A program made the position numbers and the translations under genes. A DNA stretch of 64,000 bases. Origin: Kitasatospora herbaricolor (GTDB lineage: Bacteria > Actinomycetota > Actinomycetes > Streptomycetales > Streptomycetaceae). Each line of letters begins with the position of its first letter. Positions within the stretch are counted from its first letter, which is position 1. Of the stretch, positions 1-6,954 are shown piece after piece. The notes under the pieces are model-generated. The model was given only the letters and a program-made list of their open reading frames with translations, had not been told where the DNA came from and searched no databases. The DNA lies in the NCBI RefSeq assembly GCF_030813695.1, contig NZ_JAUSVA010000002.1, positions 1,922,001-1,986,000 on the forward strand, in the 5' to 3' direction.

Positions 1-385
1 CCAGGGCCGGGCCACGGCGGGATTCGGTCAGCAGCCTCCGGTAGCCGGCGGCCGGCCAGCCGCCGGTCCGCGCCTGTTCGGCGTGCTGGAGCAGGGTGAA
101 GGCGGTGACCACCGCCACCGAGGCGTCGCCACGCCCGAGTTGGGCCAGCACCCGAACGATTTCGGCCAAGCTTCCGCCGGGCCCGCCGAACCTGCGGCCG
201 ACCGTCAGGGTGAGCAGTCCGGCCTCGTGCACCGCCTCGATGCCCTGGTACGGGAAGGTCGCGTCCCGGTCGTGCTCCTCGGCCCGGGCGGCCAGCAGGT
301 CGACGACCCTGGGCAGCCGGGCGAAGGCCTCGGCCACCGGGGAGGGCCCGTCGCCGGGTGACTGGTCGGCGGTCGTGGTGGTCAT
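1..385 (-). CDS. Acyl-CoA dehydrogenase family protein, N-terminal part (cut by window start)
   Basis: Only the first 128 residues are in the window. They match the helical N-terminal domain of acyl-CoA dehydrogenases: an IEAVHEAGLLTLTV segment, then FGGPGGSLAEIVRVLAQLGR and DASVAVVTAF, where flavin-dependent dehydrogenases and desulfurisation monooxygenases carry their 'G-G' loop and first substrate-pocket helix. The ATG at 385 has a GGAGG ribosome binding site 7 bases upstream. A short leader peptide of the type found before actinobacterial sulfur genes lies about 180 bases upstream. I therefore infer a role in obtaining sulfur from organic compounds (SfnB/DszC-like) rather than beta-oxidation. 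The catalytic C-terminal domain is not visible, so the exact activity is open. Confidence 0.8.
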   Translation of the reverse strand, partial: MTTTTADQSPGDGPSPVAEAFARLPRVVDLLAARAEEHDRDATFPYQGIEAVHEAGLLTLTVGRRFGGPGGSLAEIVRVLAQLGRGDASVAVVTAFTLLQHAEQARTGGWPAAGYRRLLTESRRGPAL

Positions 386-563
386 GATGGGGTGCCTCCG
401 GGGCGGCAGCGTGGCTCGGCGAAATGCGGGCGGCACGCTCTACGCGCGTGCGGGAACCGGATGCGGCGGCCCGGGACGGCCTCGACACGAGGATCCCCGG
501 AGGATCAGGGCCGACTGGTCGATTCCAGCCGATCTTGAGCCGCCACCGGGGGACGAATCCCCC

Positions 564-647
564 TCATCTGCCCGGACACGCCGCGCTGGCGGTTCGCCGC
601 AGGTCGAGATAGCTGCGACGGGTCAGCAGCAGGGGACGGCACGACAT
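564..647 (-). CDS. Putative sulfur-gene leader peptide (27 aa)
   Basis: A 27-codon frame starts ATG-TCG-TGC and ends TGA, between gene starts and on the same strand as the acyl-CoA dehydrogenase gene. Its C-terminal half reads RSYLDLRRTASAAC followed by PGR. This fits the recurring pattern R-x-x-x-DL-x-R-x-ASA-x-C of 'putative leader peptides' before sulfate, sulfonate and cysteine genes in Streptomyces. The cysteine codon sits four codons from the stop. The spacer between leader stop (564) and the downstream start (385) is about 180 bases and GC-rich with hairpin potential. I infer cysteine- or sulfur-responsive attenuation. No strong ribosome binding site is seen, so the start is less sure than the motif. 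The rest of the 386-727 gap holds no other gene. Confidence 0.72.
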   Translation of the reverse strand: MSCRPLLLTRRSYLDLRRTASAACPGR

Positions 648-727
648 GCTCGCGACTGTACGAAGCGATGATCGAAACCGTCAAGCACACCCCGGCCACC
701 GGGCCGGTACGAACCCGAACCTCGCGG

Positions 728-1222
728 TCAGCCCTGCTGGAACATGTCGGCGGGCAGCGGCTTCAGCAACTGGTAGAGATCGTCCGAAATCGGCCGGTCC
801 CAGGAGGCGATGGTGACCTGCACCCCGTCGCTGCGCCCGAACTGCGAGCAGAACACCCGCTCCTCGCTGACCTTGACCTTCTTCACGATCAGCAGGTCGT
901 CCCCGAGCATCACCGGGAAGTCCTCGGCGGAGACGAAATCCACCGGCTCGTTGTTCTCCAGGGCCGCGAGCAACTGCCGGACCTCGAAGGGCACGCTGTC
1001 CCCGGTGTCGCGGGCCGGCGAGTTCTCCGGCAAATTCCCGATGAACATTGCGGGGCCGCGGCCGCCGAACAGGTCGTAGCGAAGGAAGATCCCCTGGCAG
1101 GAGCCGTCGGGGCCGGCCATCATGGCGGCGCCGAAATCACCGGGCCAGTCGCCCGGATCCATCGCGAGCACGTCGAAGTCCGGGCCTGCGGGCTGGCCGG
1201 AGCGACGGCGGAGAAAAGACAT
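728..1222 (-). CDS. Conserved hypothetical protein (164 aa)
   Basis: An acidic, cytoplasmic-looking protein starting MSFLRRRSGQP. It has no signal peptide or membrane segment. Recognisable stretches are VLAMDPGDWPGDFGAAMM, DLFGGRGPAMFIGNLPENSP and a C-terminal EERVFCSQFGRSDGVQVTIA. I do not recognise a catalytic motif or a named domain. Codon use is typical of the region and the protein does not look degraded. The ATG at 1222 has no Shine-Dalgarno sequence. Instead a good promoter places the predicted transcript start at or next to the A of the ATG, so translation is probably leaderless. An in-frame upstream extension to about 1402 is open but reads through that promoter, so I reject it. Confidence 0.75.
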   Translation of the reverse strand: MSFLRRRSGQPAGPDFDVLAMDPGDWPGDFGAAMMAGPDGSCQGIFLRYDLFGGRGPAMFIGNLPENSPARDTGDSVPFEVRQLLAALENNEPVDFVSAEDFPVMLGDDLLIVKKVKVSEERVFCSQFGRSDGVQVTIASWDRPISDDLYQLLKPLPADMFQQG

Positions 1223-1228
1223 GGCAAC

Positions 1229-1257
1229 ATCGTACGTGCCCGGCACACCACGTTCAC
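1229..1257 (-). promoter_or_regulatory. Promoter for leaderless hypothetical gene
   Basis: On the minus strand, GTGAAC (1257-1252) is followed by a 17-base spacer and TACGAT (1234-1229). The spacing is ideal for a vegetative sigma factor and the -10 box matches the actinomycete TAnnnT pattern. The -10 box ends 6 bases before the ATG at 1222, so the message should begin at the start codon. Confidence 0.6.
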
Positions 1258-2043
1258 GAGGTGGGTCGGACAGCATGTGGAGATCCACGCTCAGAGACCA
1301 ATGTTGACTCTGAGCAACCGTCCGGGCTACGTTCGGTTCAGCACGACAGCCGTTCTGGGTTCCATCCTCCGGGGGGCGGCATGTCGCCACGCGACCCCAC
1401 ACGCGTATCCCTCACTGTGCACACCGTCGTGCCGAACAGCAGAGCATCCAGCTTCGCCGATCGCCGCACACAGCAGCTGCACACCACAAGCCAACAGCTC
1501 GAAAACACACGAACCAGGTTCGCGGGGCCCAGGCCCGTCGCACTCGCGGATCTGCCCGGGACTCCGCCGCGTGGGGGCGTGCGGGCCCCGGGCAAACCGG
1601 AGCCGTACTTCCGAGTAGCTCTCGGATGTCCGGTTCCATCCTCCCTGCGACTGCCGACCCTTAGCGGGGTCGGGACCGGCCGACGCACCTTGGTGTGATG
1701 GGGATTCATCGGGAGGAGCCCGGCGTCGCCGCCGGGGAGCACAGCAGGCGCCGTGTCTGGCCGCGTGGGGGCGGTGGGCACGGCGTCTGCCTGCTCTTAC
1801 TCTGAATCGACTTTGTCGAACAGTCAACGGAAAATATGACGTGTCGGCATCAACCGGGCCGCAGCTCGGTCACGACCCCGTTCCGACGCCGTTCTCCGCC
1901 AGTTTTGGGAGCTTTTGCGGCTTGTTCGGGCATCGCCCCGAGCGGCCCGGCCACGCCGGACCGGACCGCTCATGCCGGTGGTCCCGCTCATTCCTTCGAG
2001 CCGCGGCCGCCGCGCGGCCGGCGCCTCACGTGGAGCCGGAGCC
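1258..2043. other. Long gap without a recognised gene, with an isolated promoter
   Basis: About 790 bases between a leaderless gene and the DUF397 gene. Open frames on the minus strand (about 1338-1827) encode Cys/Arg-rich sequence with no recognisable domain and mixed codon bias, so I do not call them. The 13-bp sequence GGTTCCATCCTCC occurs twice (1358-1370 and 1632-1644). A minus-strand promoter lies at 1799-1827. The stretch 1790-1850 is noticeably less GC-rich than its surroundings. Confidence 0.4.
1799..1827 (-). promoter_or_regulatory. Isolated minus-strand promoter
   Basis: TTGACT (1827-1822), a 17-base spacer and CAGAGT (1804-1799) form a good vegetative-type promoter. It reads into the apparently gene-free stretch 1223-1798. 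The nearest downstream gene on this strand starts at 1222 and has its own promoter. The product could be a small RNA or a small protein that I cannot identify. Confidence 0.45.
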
Positions 2044-2307
2044 TCAGGTGAGGTCGAACTCGCCGTCGCGGGCGCCGAGCACGAACGCCCGCCACTCGCC
2101 CGGGGTGAAGACCAGCACCGGCCCGTCCTGCTGGCGGCCGTCCCGCATCGCGATGTACCCGTCCACGAAGGCGATCTGCACGTCGCCGACCCCCTGGCTG
2201 CTGGACTGCCAGACGGCCCCCGCCAGGTTCGGCCGGGGCTTCCGCCCGTTCGCGAGGACCTCCGTCGAACCGGCCGTGTCCACGCCCGTACCGCTGTCGA
2301 CCGTCAC
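2044..2307 (-). CDS. DUF397 domain protein (87 aa)
   Basis: A small actinobacterial DUF397 protein. The typical core is present: W-Q-S-S (AVWQSSSQG), then VQIAFVDGYIAMRDGRQ, then GPVLVFTPGEWRAFVLGARDGEF at the C-terminus. DUF397 proteins usually sit beside an XRE-type helix-turn-helix regulator, as in the BldB/WhiJ-like systems of Streptomyces, and modulate development or antibiotic production. No such partner is seen on either side here, so this is an orphan copy. The GTG start at 2307 follows GGAGGAGAC with a short spacer, which fixes the start clearly. Function is inferred from the family only. Confidence 0.88.
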   Translation of the reverse strand: MTVDSGTGVDTAGSTEVLANGRKPRPNLAGAVWQSSSQGVGDVQIAFVDGYIAMRDGRQQDGPVLVFTPGEWRAFVLGARDGEFDLT

Positions 2308-2676
2308 TGCGTCTCCTCCCGACGTCGTCCGGAGGCCAGCGTAACCAGGCCGCCCGCCCAGGACGCCGTTCTCGGGCCGGGACGCCCCCGCCGGGGGCGC
2401 GCATCGGCGACCGGGCCACGGCGGCGCACCGACTGTGCTAGGCGGCCCCTCCGTCGCGGGGGCGGGGGCGGGGGCGGACGCGGGCCGGCAGCGGGCCGTG
2501 GGACGGGTGTCCGACGGCCTGTCAGGGCGGGTCCGGGAGGCGAACACACGGGCCCGGTTCAGCCCGCGCGGCCCGGCCGACTGACAGAGTGAGACCGAGC
2601 AGGGGCCAGCACGACCTGCCCCGACTCCCCGCTCCCCGCCCGCCAGCCCGCTCACCCGTTTCCCCAGGAGCAGCCG
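2308..2676. other. Gap without a gene
   Basis: About 370 bases between the divergent DUF397 and DhaM-like genes. It contains G-run-rich sequence around 2450-2500 and presumably both promoters. I see no convincing open frame, operator or hairpin. Confidence 0.4.
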
Positions 2677-3216
2677 ATGAGCCGCCGGGACGGCACCCGC
2701 GCCGACGTCATCCCCATTTCCGACGCCCCCTCGGCCCACACCCCGGCCCCCCGCGCGCCGATCTCGCCCGCCAAGCTCCCCAAGCCCTCGGGCGGCCGCC
2801 CGCCGGCGCACGGCAGGGTCGGGGTCGTGCTGGTCTCGCACAGCGAGGAGCTGGCCGCCGCGGCCGGCGCGCTGGCACGCTCCCTGGCCGGGCCGGCCGA
2901 CCCGGCCCCGGTCGCGACCACCGGCGGCGGGCTCGGGGACGGCCCGGGGATCAGTGCGGTGCTGGTCGCCGCGGCCACCCGCCGGGTCGACCAGGGCCAC
3001 GGCGTGGTGGTGCTGGCCGACCTGGGCGGCGCGGTCGGCACCGTCCGGGCCCTGCTCGCGGCGGCGGACGAGCACGGCCTGCCCTTCCCCGTCCGGTTCG
3101 CGGACGCGCCGTTCGTGGAGGGGGCGGTCGCCGCCGTGGCCACCGCGACGGCCGGCGGGGACCTCTCGGCGGTGCTGGACGCGGCCGAGGAGGCCTACCG
3201 GCAGCGCAAGGACTGA
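2677..3216 (+). CDS. dhaM: DhaM-like PTS phosphocarrier (EIIA-Man domain, 179 aa)
   Basis: The core from about residue 48 matches the EIIA-mannose fold of DhaM, the phosphoryl carrier that passes PTS phosphate to dihydroxyacetone kinase. GVVLVSHS carries the phosphorylated histidine, and it is followed by GHGVVVLADLGGAVGTV and FADAPFVEGAVAAVATA. An AGGAG site lies 6 bases before the ATG. The first 45 residues are Pro/Ala-rich, an unusual extension that may be a linker. In most actinomycetes dhaK, dhaL and dhaM form one operon. Here neither kinase subunit is adjacent, so the carrier either serves a distant DhaKL or has another phosphotransfer role. The HPr-like and EI-like domains of longer DhaM proteins are absent. 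Confidence 0.8.
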   Translation: MSRRDGTRADVIPISDAPSAHTPAPRAPISPAKLPKPSGGRPPAHGRVGVVLVSHSEELAAAAGALARSLAGPADPAPVATTGGGLGDGPGISAVLVAAATRRVDQGHGVVVLADLGGAVGTVRALLAAADEHGLPFPVRFADAPFVEGAVAAVATATAGGDLSAVLDAAEEAYRQRKD

Positions 3217-3497
3217 CCCGGACCCGCCCGGCACGGCTCCGGCAGCCGGTGGGCGGCACGAGCCGTGCCGGCACGAGCCCGGGGCCCGGAGGCACCGTTG
3301 TCGGCGAACCACCCCACCAAGGGTGACCGCGCGGCTACTATCGGCTCCAGGCCCGGTCTCCCGCCGGGCTCCGGCGGGAGAGGGGGGATCCTCGGCCATG
3401 CGCGTCGTGACCTGCGCAGCCGGCTCCGTCGGCACCCTCCCGGTCCGGGCCTCGCCGGCACCCCCGGGTGCCCGGGTGGCCGCCAGGGCCTCCCGGC

Positions 3498-3995
3498 CTA
3501 GCCGGCCAGGGCCTCCGGGCCGCCGTCCAGCACGAAGGCGGTCTCCCCCTTGCAGTCCAGGGCGTGCCGGAGCCGGTTGAGGACTCTCGGCTCCAGCTCG
3601 GGCAGGGCGTCCGGCTCGAACCAGCGGATGTCCAGCGACTCGTCGTCGTTGACCCGGGCCTCGCCGCCCACCAGCCGGCAACGGAAGGTGAGTTCGAGGT
3701 ACTGGCTGCGGTCACCGTTGGGGTACTCGATCACCGGCGAGACGGTGACCGAGGTCAGCAGCTCGGGCACGACCACCACCCCGGCCTCCTCGAACACCTC
3801 CCGGACCAGCCCGTCGGCCGGCTGCTCGCCCGGGTCGAGGATGCCCCCGATCATCGACCAGCGGCCGTCGTCCGCCCGCTGCCCGAGCAGGATCCGTCCG
3901 TCGTCGTCGACGATCACCGCCCCGACGCCGTTCAGCCAGAGCAGCCCGGTGCCGACCACCGAGCGGAGGTCCGCGAGAAACTGAGGAATAGCCAT
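3498..3995 (-). CDS. Nudix hydrolase (165 aa)
   Basis: A complete Nudix box is visible: G-x5-E-x7-REV-x-EE-x-G in GGILDPGEQPADGLVREVFE followed by EAGV. The surrounding beta-strands GVGAVIVDDDGRILLGQR and DESLDIRWFEPDALPEL fit the ADP-ribose/8-oxo-dGTP pyrophosphatase subgroup, which cleaves nucleoside diphosphates linked to another moiety with Mg2+. The length is normal for the family. The specific substrate cannot be read from the sequence. The gene is convergent with the DhaM-like gene and divergent from nothing obvious; the 280-base gap toward dhaM holds only GC-rich sequence. Confidence 0.9.
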   Translation of the reverse strand: MAIPQFLADLRSVVGTGLLWLNGVGAVIVDDDGRILLGQRADDGRWSMIGGILDPGEQPADGLVREVFEEAGVVVVPELLTSVTVSPVIEYPNGDRSQYLELTFRCRLVGGEARVNDDESLDIRWFEPDALPELEPRVLNRLRHALDCKGETAFVLDGGPEALAG

Positions 3996-4095
3996 GCCCG
4001 AACCCTACGCCCGGGCCACCGCGCCGCCCGGTCGGCGCCGCTCCCTCGGCGCCGCTGCCTCGACGGCCGCCCGGACGTGACGTACTGACCGGCCG

Positions 4096-4743
4096 TCATT
4101 CCCGGCCGGACGGCCCGGGGCGTCCGGCGGCCTGCCGGGGCGGAGGCACCGGGGCCGGCGGTGTGCGCGCCGGCCCCGACCGGGCGGCGGGGACGGCTGC
4201 CGGGCCGCCGTCCGGGCGCAGCAGCCGTTTCACCGTCAGGGCCAGGATCCGCAGGTCGAGCCGGAGCGAGCGGTGCTCGACGTACCAGAGGTCGAGCGCC
4301 AGGCGCTGCGACCGGGTGACCTGGCCGCGGCCGCCGACCTGCGCCCAGCCGGTGAGGCCGGGCCGGACGTCGAGCCGGCCGCGCCGGCGCGGCGAGGCCG
4401 AGGACGGCGGGGCCTGCTCCGGCGGGACGGGGCGGGGCCCGATCACCGCCATCTCGCCGCGGGCGACGTTCCAGAGCTGCGGGAGCTGCTCCAGTCCGGT
4501 GCGGCGCAGCAGGGCGCCGAGGCGGGTGGCGTGGGAGGGGTCCAGCCCGTCCGGGCCCTGTGGCCCGCCGGTGGTCCGGAAGGTGAGCATCGCGAACGGT
4601 CGGCCGTGCCGGCCGCTCCGGGGCCGGCGGACGAGTACCGGGCCGCCGGTGCTGCAGCGGATCAGCAGGGCGATCAGCAGGCCCAGGGGGAGGGCGGTGA
4701 TCCCGGCCAGTGCGATGATCGCGAGGTCCCCGGCGCGCTTCAT
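4096..4743 (-). CDS. Bacterial sugar transferase (215 aa)
   Basis: A short-form polyprenyl-phosphate sugar-1-phosphate transferase of the WcaJ/WbaP C-terminal family. It starts an exopolysaccharide or glycoprotein glycan on the inner face of the membrane. Visible hallmarks: MKRAGDL followed by one hydrophobic helix (about residues 8-28), FRTT, the TRLGALLRRTGLEQLPQLWN block, GEMAVIGPRPVPPEQ, PGLTGWAQ, and WYVEHRSLRLDLRIL near the C-terminus. The last 40 residues are Pro/Arg-rich. I chose the ATG at 4743 because the family starts at the KRAGD motif; an upstream in-frame start at 4812 only adds Arg-rich sequence. Neighbouring polysaccharide deacetylase and glycosyltransferase genes support an envelope-glycan role. 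Confidence 0.88.
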   Translation of the reverse strand: MKRAGDLAIIALAGITALPLGLLIALLIRCSTGGPVLVRRPRSGRHGRPFAMLTFRTTGGPQGPDGLDPSHATRLGALLRRTGLEQLPQLWNVARGEMAVIGPRPVPPEQAPPSSASPRRRGRLDVRPGLTGWAQVGGRGQVTRSQRLALDLWYVEHRSLRLDLRILALTVKRLLRPDGGPAAVPAARSGPARTPPAPVPPPRQAAGRPGPSGRE

Positions 4744-5088
4744 CGGCGGATCCGGACGAGGCGGGTCTGCCCGGCAGGCCCGGCGGCGGCGGTGCGCCGG
4801 GCAGGCGGGCACCCGACCGGCGTACGGGGGCGGGCGGACGCCCGGTACGGCGCGGTCGTGCGCATCGCGCTCCCCCTTCCCGGTGCTCTCCCCGACGCGG
4901 CGACCCGCGGAGACGGTCTCACCGTAGGGGGACGGGTGGCGCTGCGGCCGGGAGGTACGGAAGAAGGGCGGAGACCGTCCGGAATCCGGCCGGTTCTGCC
5001 GCTTCGCCGCGATCCGCCCGCCGGGCAGGCCCGCAGCGCTGCCGGCCGGCGGCGGGCCGCTCCGCCGGGATCAGCGGGATCAGCGGGA
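4744..5088. other. Gap with a short triple repeat
   Basis: About 345 bases with no convincing gene. At 5066-5092 the 9-bp unit CGGGATCAG is repeated three times; its last copy contains the stop codon of the adjacent minus-strand membrane protein gene, so the repeat lies across the gene end. Confidence 0.4.
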
Positions 5089-5361
5089 TCAGAGGGTGAC
5101 GCCGCGCCCGTGGCGGATCACCGTGAAGGCGATCCGGCCGAGCAGCAGCACGCCCGCGGCCAGGCAGCCGGCGACGGCCATCACCCAGGCCGGCCCGTCG
5201 GTGTCGGGGACGGCCACGGCGACCACGATCCCGACCGCGAGGCAGGCCAGGCCGACCACGGTCAGCGGGAGCTGGTGGCGGTGCAGGGCTCCGCCGCTCC
5301 AGAGCCGGGCGGCCCGGGAGAGCGGCTGGGCCAGAGAATGATCACGGTCCGCGTCTGCCAT
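5089..5361 (-). CDS. Small two-helix membrane protein (90 aa)
   Basis: Starts MADADRDHSLAQPLSRAARL. Two hydrophobic segments follow: LTVVGLACLAVGIVVAVAV (about residues 34-52) and AWVMAVAGCLAAGVLLLGRI (about 58-78). It ends with a basic tail. No catalytic motif is present and I do not recognise the family. A longer frame starting near 5487 is open, but the extra sequence is Pro/Arg-rich and opposes the leader of the deacetylase gene, so I prefer the ATG at 5361 although its ribosome binding site is weak. The gene is divergent from the polysaccharide deacetylase gene. Confidence 0.6.
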   Translation of the reverse strand: MADADRDHSLAQPLSRAARLWSGGALHRHQLPLTVVGLACLAVGIVVAVAVPDTDGPAWVMAVAGCLAAGVLLLGRIAFTVIRHGRGVTL

Positions 5362-5670
5362 GAGACCCAAGGTACATCCGCCCGGCCCCGGGAGCAGCCC
5401 CTGCGGACACGGCCCGGCGACCGGGGCCCGGACGCCGGGCCGCGGCCCCGTCCGACCCGTCCGAAAATCGGGCCCCGGACGGTACAACCATCCTCGGCCC
5501 GTATCGGTCTCCCCTACATCGAGCGATCCAGGAGCCGTCCGCGGTACGGGTTGGGAGTCCCCGCCGAGGACCGGAGAACCAGGGGGCGGAGCCGCCGCGC
5601 CCAGGTGTCGGAGGCCGGGCTCAGTCCTCCGACGGTACCGCCACGCCGCATGGGCGATCGAGGGGGAACC
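5362..5670 (+). other. Long 5' region of the polysaccharide deacetylase gene
   Basis: About 310 bases without a gene. It contains a perfect 8-bp hairpin (GTCGGAGG 5607-5614, CCTCCGAC 5626-5633, 11-base loop) about 40 bases before the deacetylase start. Less GC-rich stretches near 5460-5525 could hold the promoters. I do not recognise a known riboswitch consensus. Confidence 0.35.
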
Positions 5671-6810
5671 GTGCCGTATTCCGAGACCACGAGAGTCAGA
5701 GGCCTGCCGTCGGCGTTCGCGCCGCTCGGGCTGTCCGGGCTGACCGGGGCGCCCGGCCGAGCCCGGCCGACCGGCTCACCCGGCCCGTCGGTCGGTGCTC
5801 CGACGCGCCCCGATCCGGTGCGCCCGAACCAGGTGCGCCCCGCCGGGGCCGGCCGGCCCGCGGCCCGGCCCGACGGCGCGGACGGGTACGGCCCGCACCC
5901 CGGCCGGCCCGGCGACTGGCTGCGCTTCGCACCCGTCCAGCCGCTCTTCCGGGCCCGGGCGGCCCAGCGGCTGGCCGTCCTCGCCTACCACGGGGTGACG
6001 GACCCGCGGTCGTTCGGCGCCCAGCTGGACCGGCTGCGGCGGCTCGCCGTGCCGGTGTCGCTGGAGGCCGTCCAGCGGGCCGTGGCCGAACGGCGGCCGC
6101 TGCCGCCCCGCAGCGTGCTGATCACCTTCGACGACGCCGACCGCAGCGTGCTGACCCATGCCCTGCCCGAACTCACCCGGCGCGGCATCCCGGCCGCGGC
6201 GTTCGTGATCTCCGAGCTGATCGGCACGGACCGGCCGTTCTGGTGGCACGAGGCGGCCTTCCTCGCGCGGCACGGCGGCCGGGCCCGCTCGATCCGCACC
6301 GACCGGCCGTCCCAGCTGCTGCCCCGGCTCAAGTCGCTGCCCGACCCGGACCGCCGCCGCAGCCTCCAGGAGCTCCGGGTCAGCGCGCACCGCCGCCCCC
6401 CGCGCCAGGAGCAGCTCACCCCGGAGGACCTGCTGGCCCTGCGCGACGCGCGGGTGGCGATCGGCAACCACACCCAGGGGCATCCCTGTCTGGGCCGCTG
6501 CGACGCCGCGACCGTACGGGCCGAGATCACCGGTGCGCACGACGCCCTGACCCGCTGGCTCGGCGAGCCGCCGGTCGCCTTCGCGTACCCCGACGGCGGG
6601 CACGACCCCCGGGCCGAGGCGGTGCTGGACGAGTTGGGATACCGGCTCGGCTTCCTGTCCGACCACCGGCTCGGGCCGCGGCTGCCGGGACACCCGCTGC
6701 AGATCAGCCGCCTCCAGGTGGACTCCACGACCAGCGCGCGGCGGTTCGACACGATCCTGTCGGGGCTCGAGCCGGCCTATCGCCGCTGGCGGGGGCAGTC
6801 GGTGGCCTGA
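5671..6810 (+). CDS. Polysaccharide deacetylase (NodB-type, 379 aa)
   Basis: A CE4/NodB-fold enzyme that removes N-acetyl (or O-acetyl) groups from a polysaccharide. Motifs run in the expected order: LAYHGVTD (about 104-111), LITFDDA with the metal/catalytic aspartates (about 150-156), GNHTQGHP with the two metal histidines (about 265-272), and FAYPDGG (about 303). The first 95 residues are Pro/Arg/Gly-rich and have no clear signal peptide or membrane helix, so location is uncertain. The GTG start at 5671 follows GAGGGGGAACC, a good ribosome binding site. The open frame extends far upstream, but that part is a non-coding shadow. The sugar transferase gene nearby suggests modification of a cell-surface glycan. 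Confidence 0.88.
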   Translation: MPYSETTRVRGLPSAFAPLGLSGLTGAPGRARPTGSPGPSVGAPTRPDPVRPNQVRPAGAGRPAARPDGADGYGPHPGRPGDWLRFAPVQPLFRARAAQRLAVLAYHGVTDPRSFGAQLDRLRRLAVPVSLEAVQRAVAERRPLPPRSVLITFDDADRSVLTHALPELTRRGIPAAAFVISELIGTDRPFWWHEAAFLARHGGRARSIRTDRPSQLLPRLKSLPDPDRRRSLQELRVSAHRRPPRQEQLTPEDLLALRDARVAIGNHTQGHPCLGRCDAATVRAEITGAHDALTRWLGEPPVAFAYPDGGHDPRAEAVLDELGYRLGFLSDHRLGPRLPGHPLQISRLQVDSTTSARRFDTILSGLEPAYRRWRGQSVA

Positions 6811-6856
6811 GTCCGGAGGCGCCTGCCCGGGGCGGGGGCGGCTGGTGACCGGCGGC

Positions 6857-6943
6857 GGCGGTCGGCTCCTGCGGCCGACTCCTGCGGCCGGCTCGGCGGT
6901 CGGCTCCTGCGGCCGACTCCTGCGGCCGGCTCGGCGGTCGGCT
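6857..6943. repeat. 38-bp tandem repeat (2.3 copies)
   Basis: Two perfect 38-bp copies (6857-6894 and 6895-6932) followed by the first 11 bases of a third. The unit contains the shorter motif GGCTCCTGCGGCC. It fills most of the 144-base gap between the convergent deacetylase and racemase genes. Confidence 0.85.
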
Positions 6944-6954
6944 TCGGCGGCCGG

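Noticed and set aside
1327..1827. Open frames of 75 to 166 codons on the minus strand in the long gap
   Set aside because: Composition is Arg/Cys/Pro-rich without any domain, codon bias is mixed and no good ribosome binding site fits; only the promoter is reported.
4273..5670. Extension of the polysaccharide deacetylase gene upstream to 4273
   Set aside because: The frame is open but runs antisense through the sugar transferase gene; a good ribosome binding site marks the GTG at 5671.
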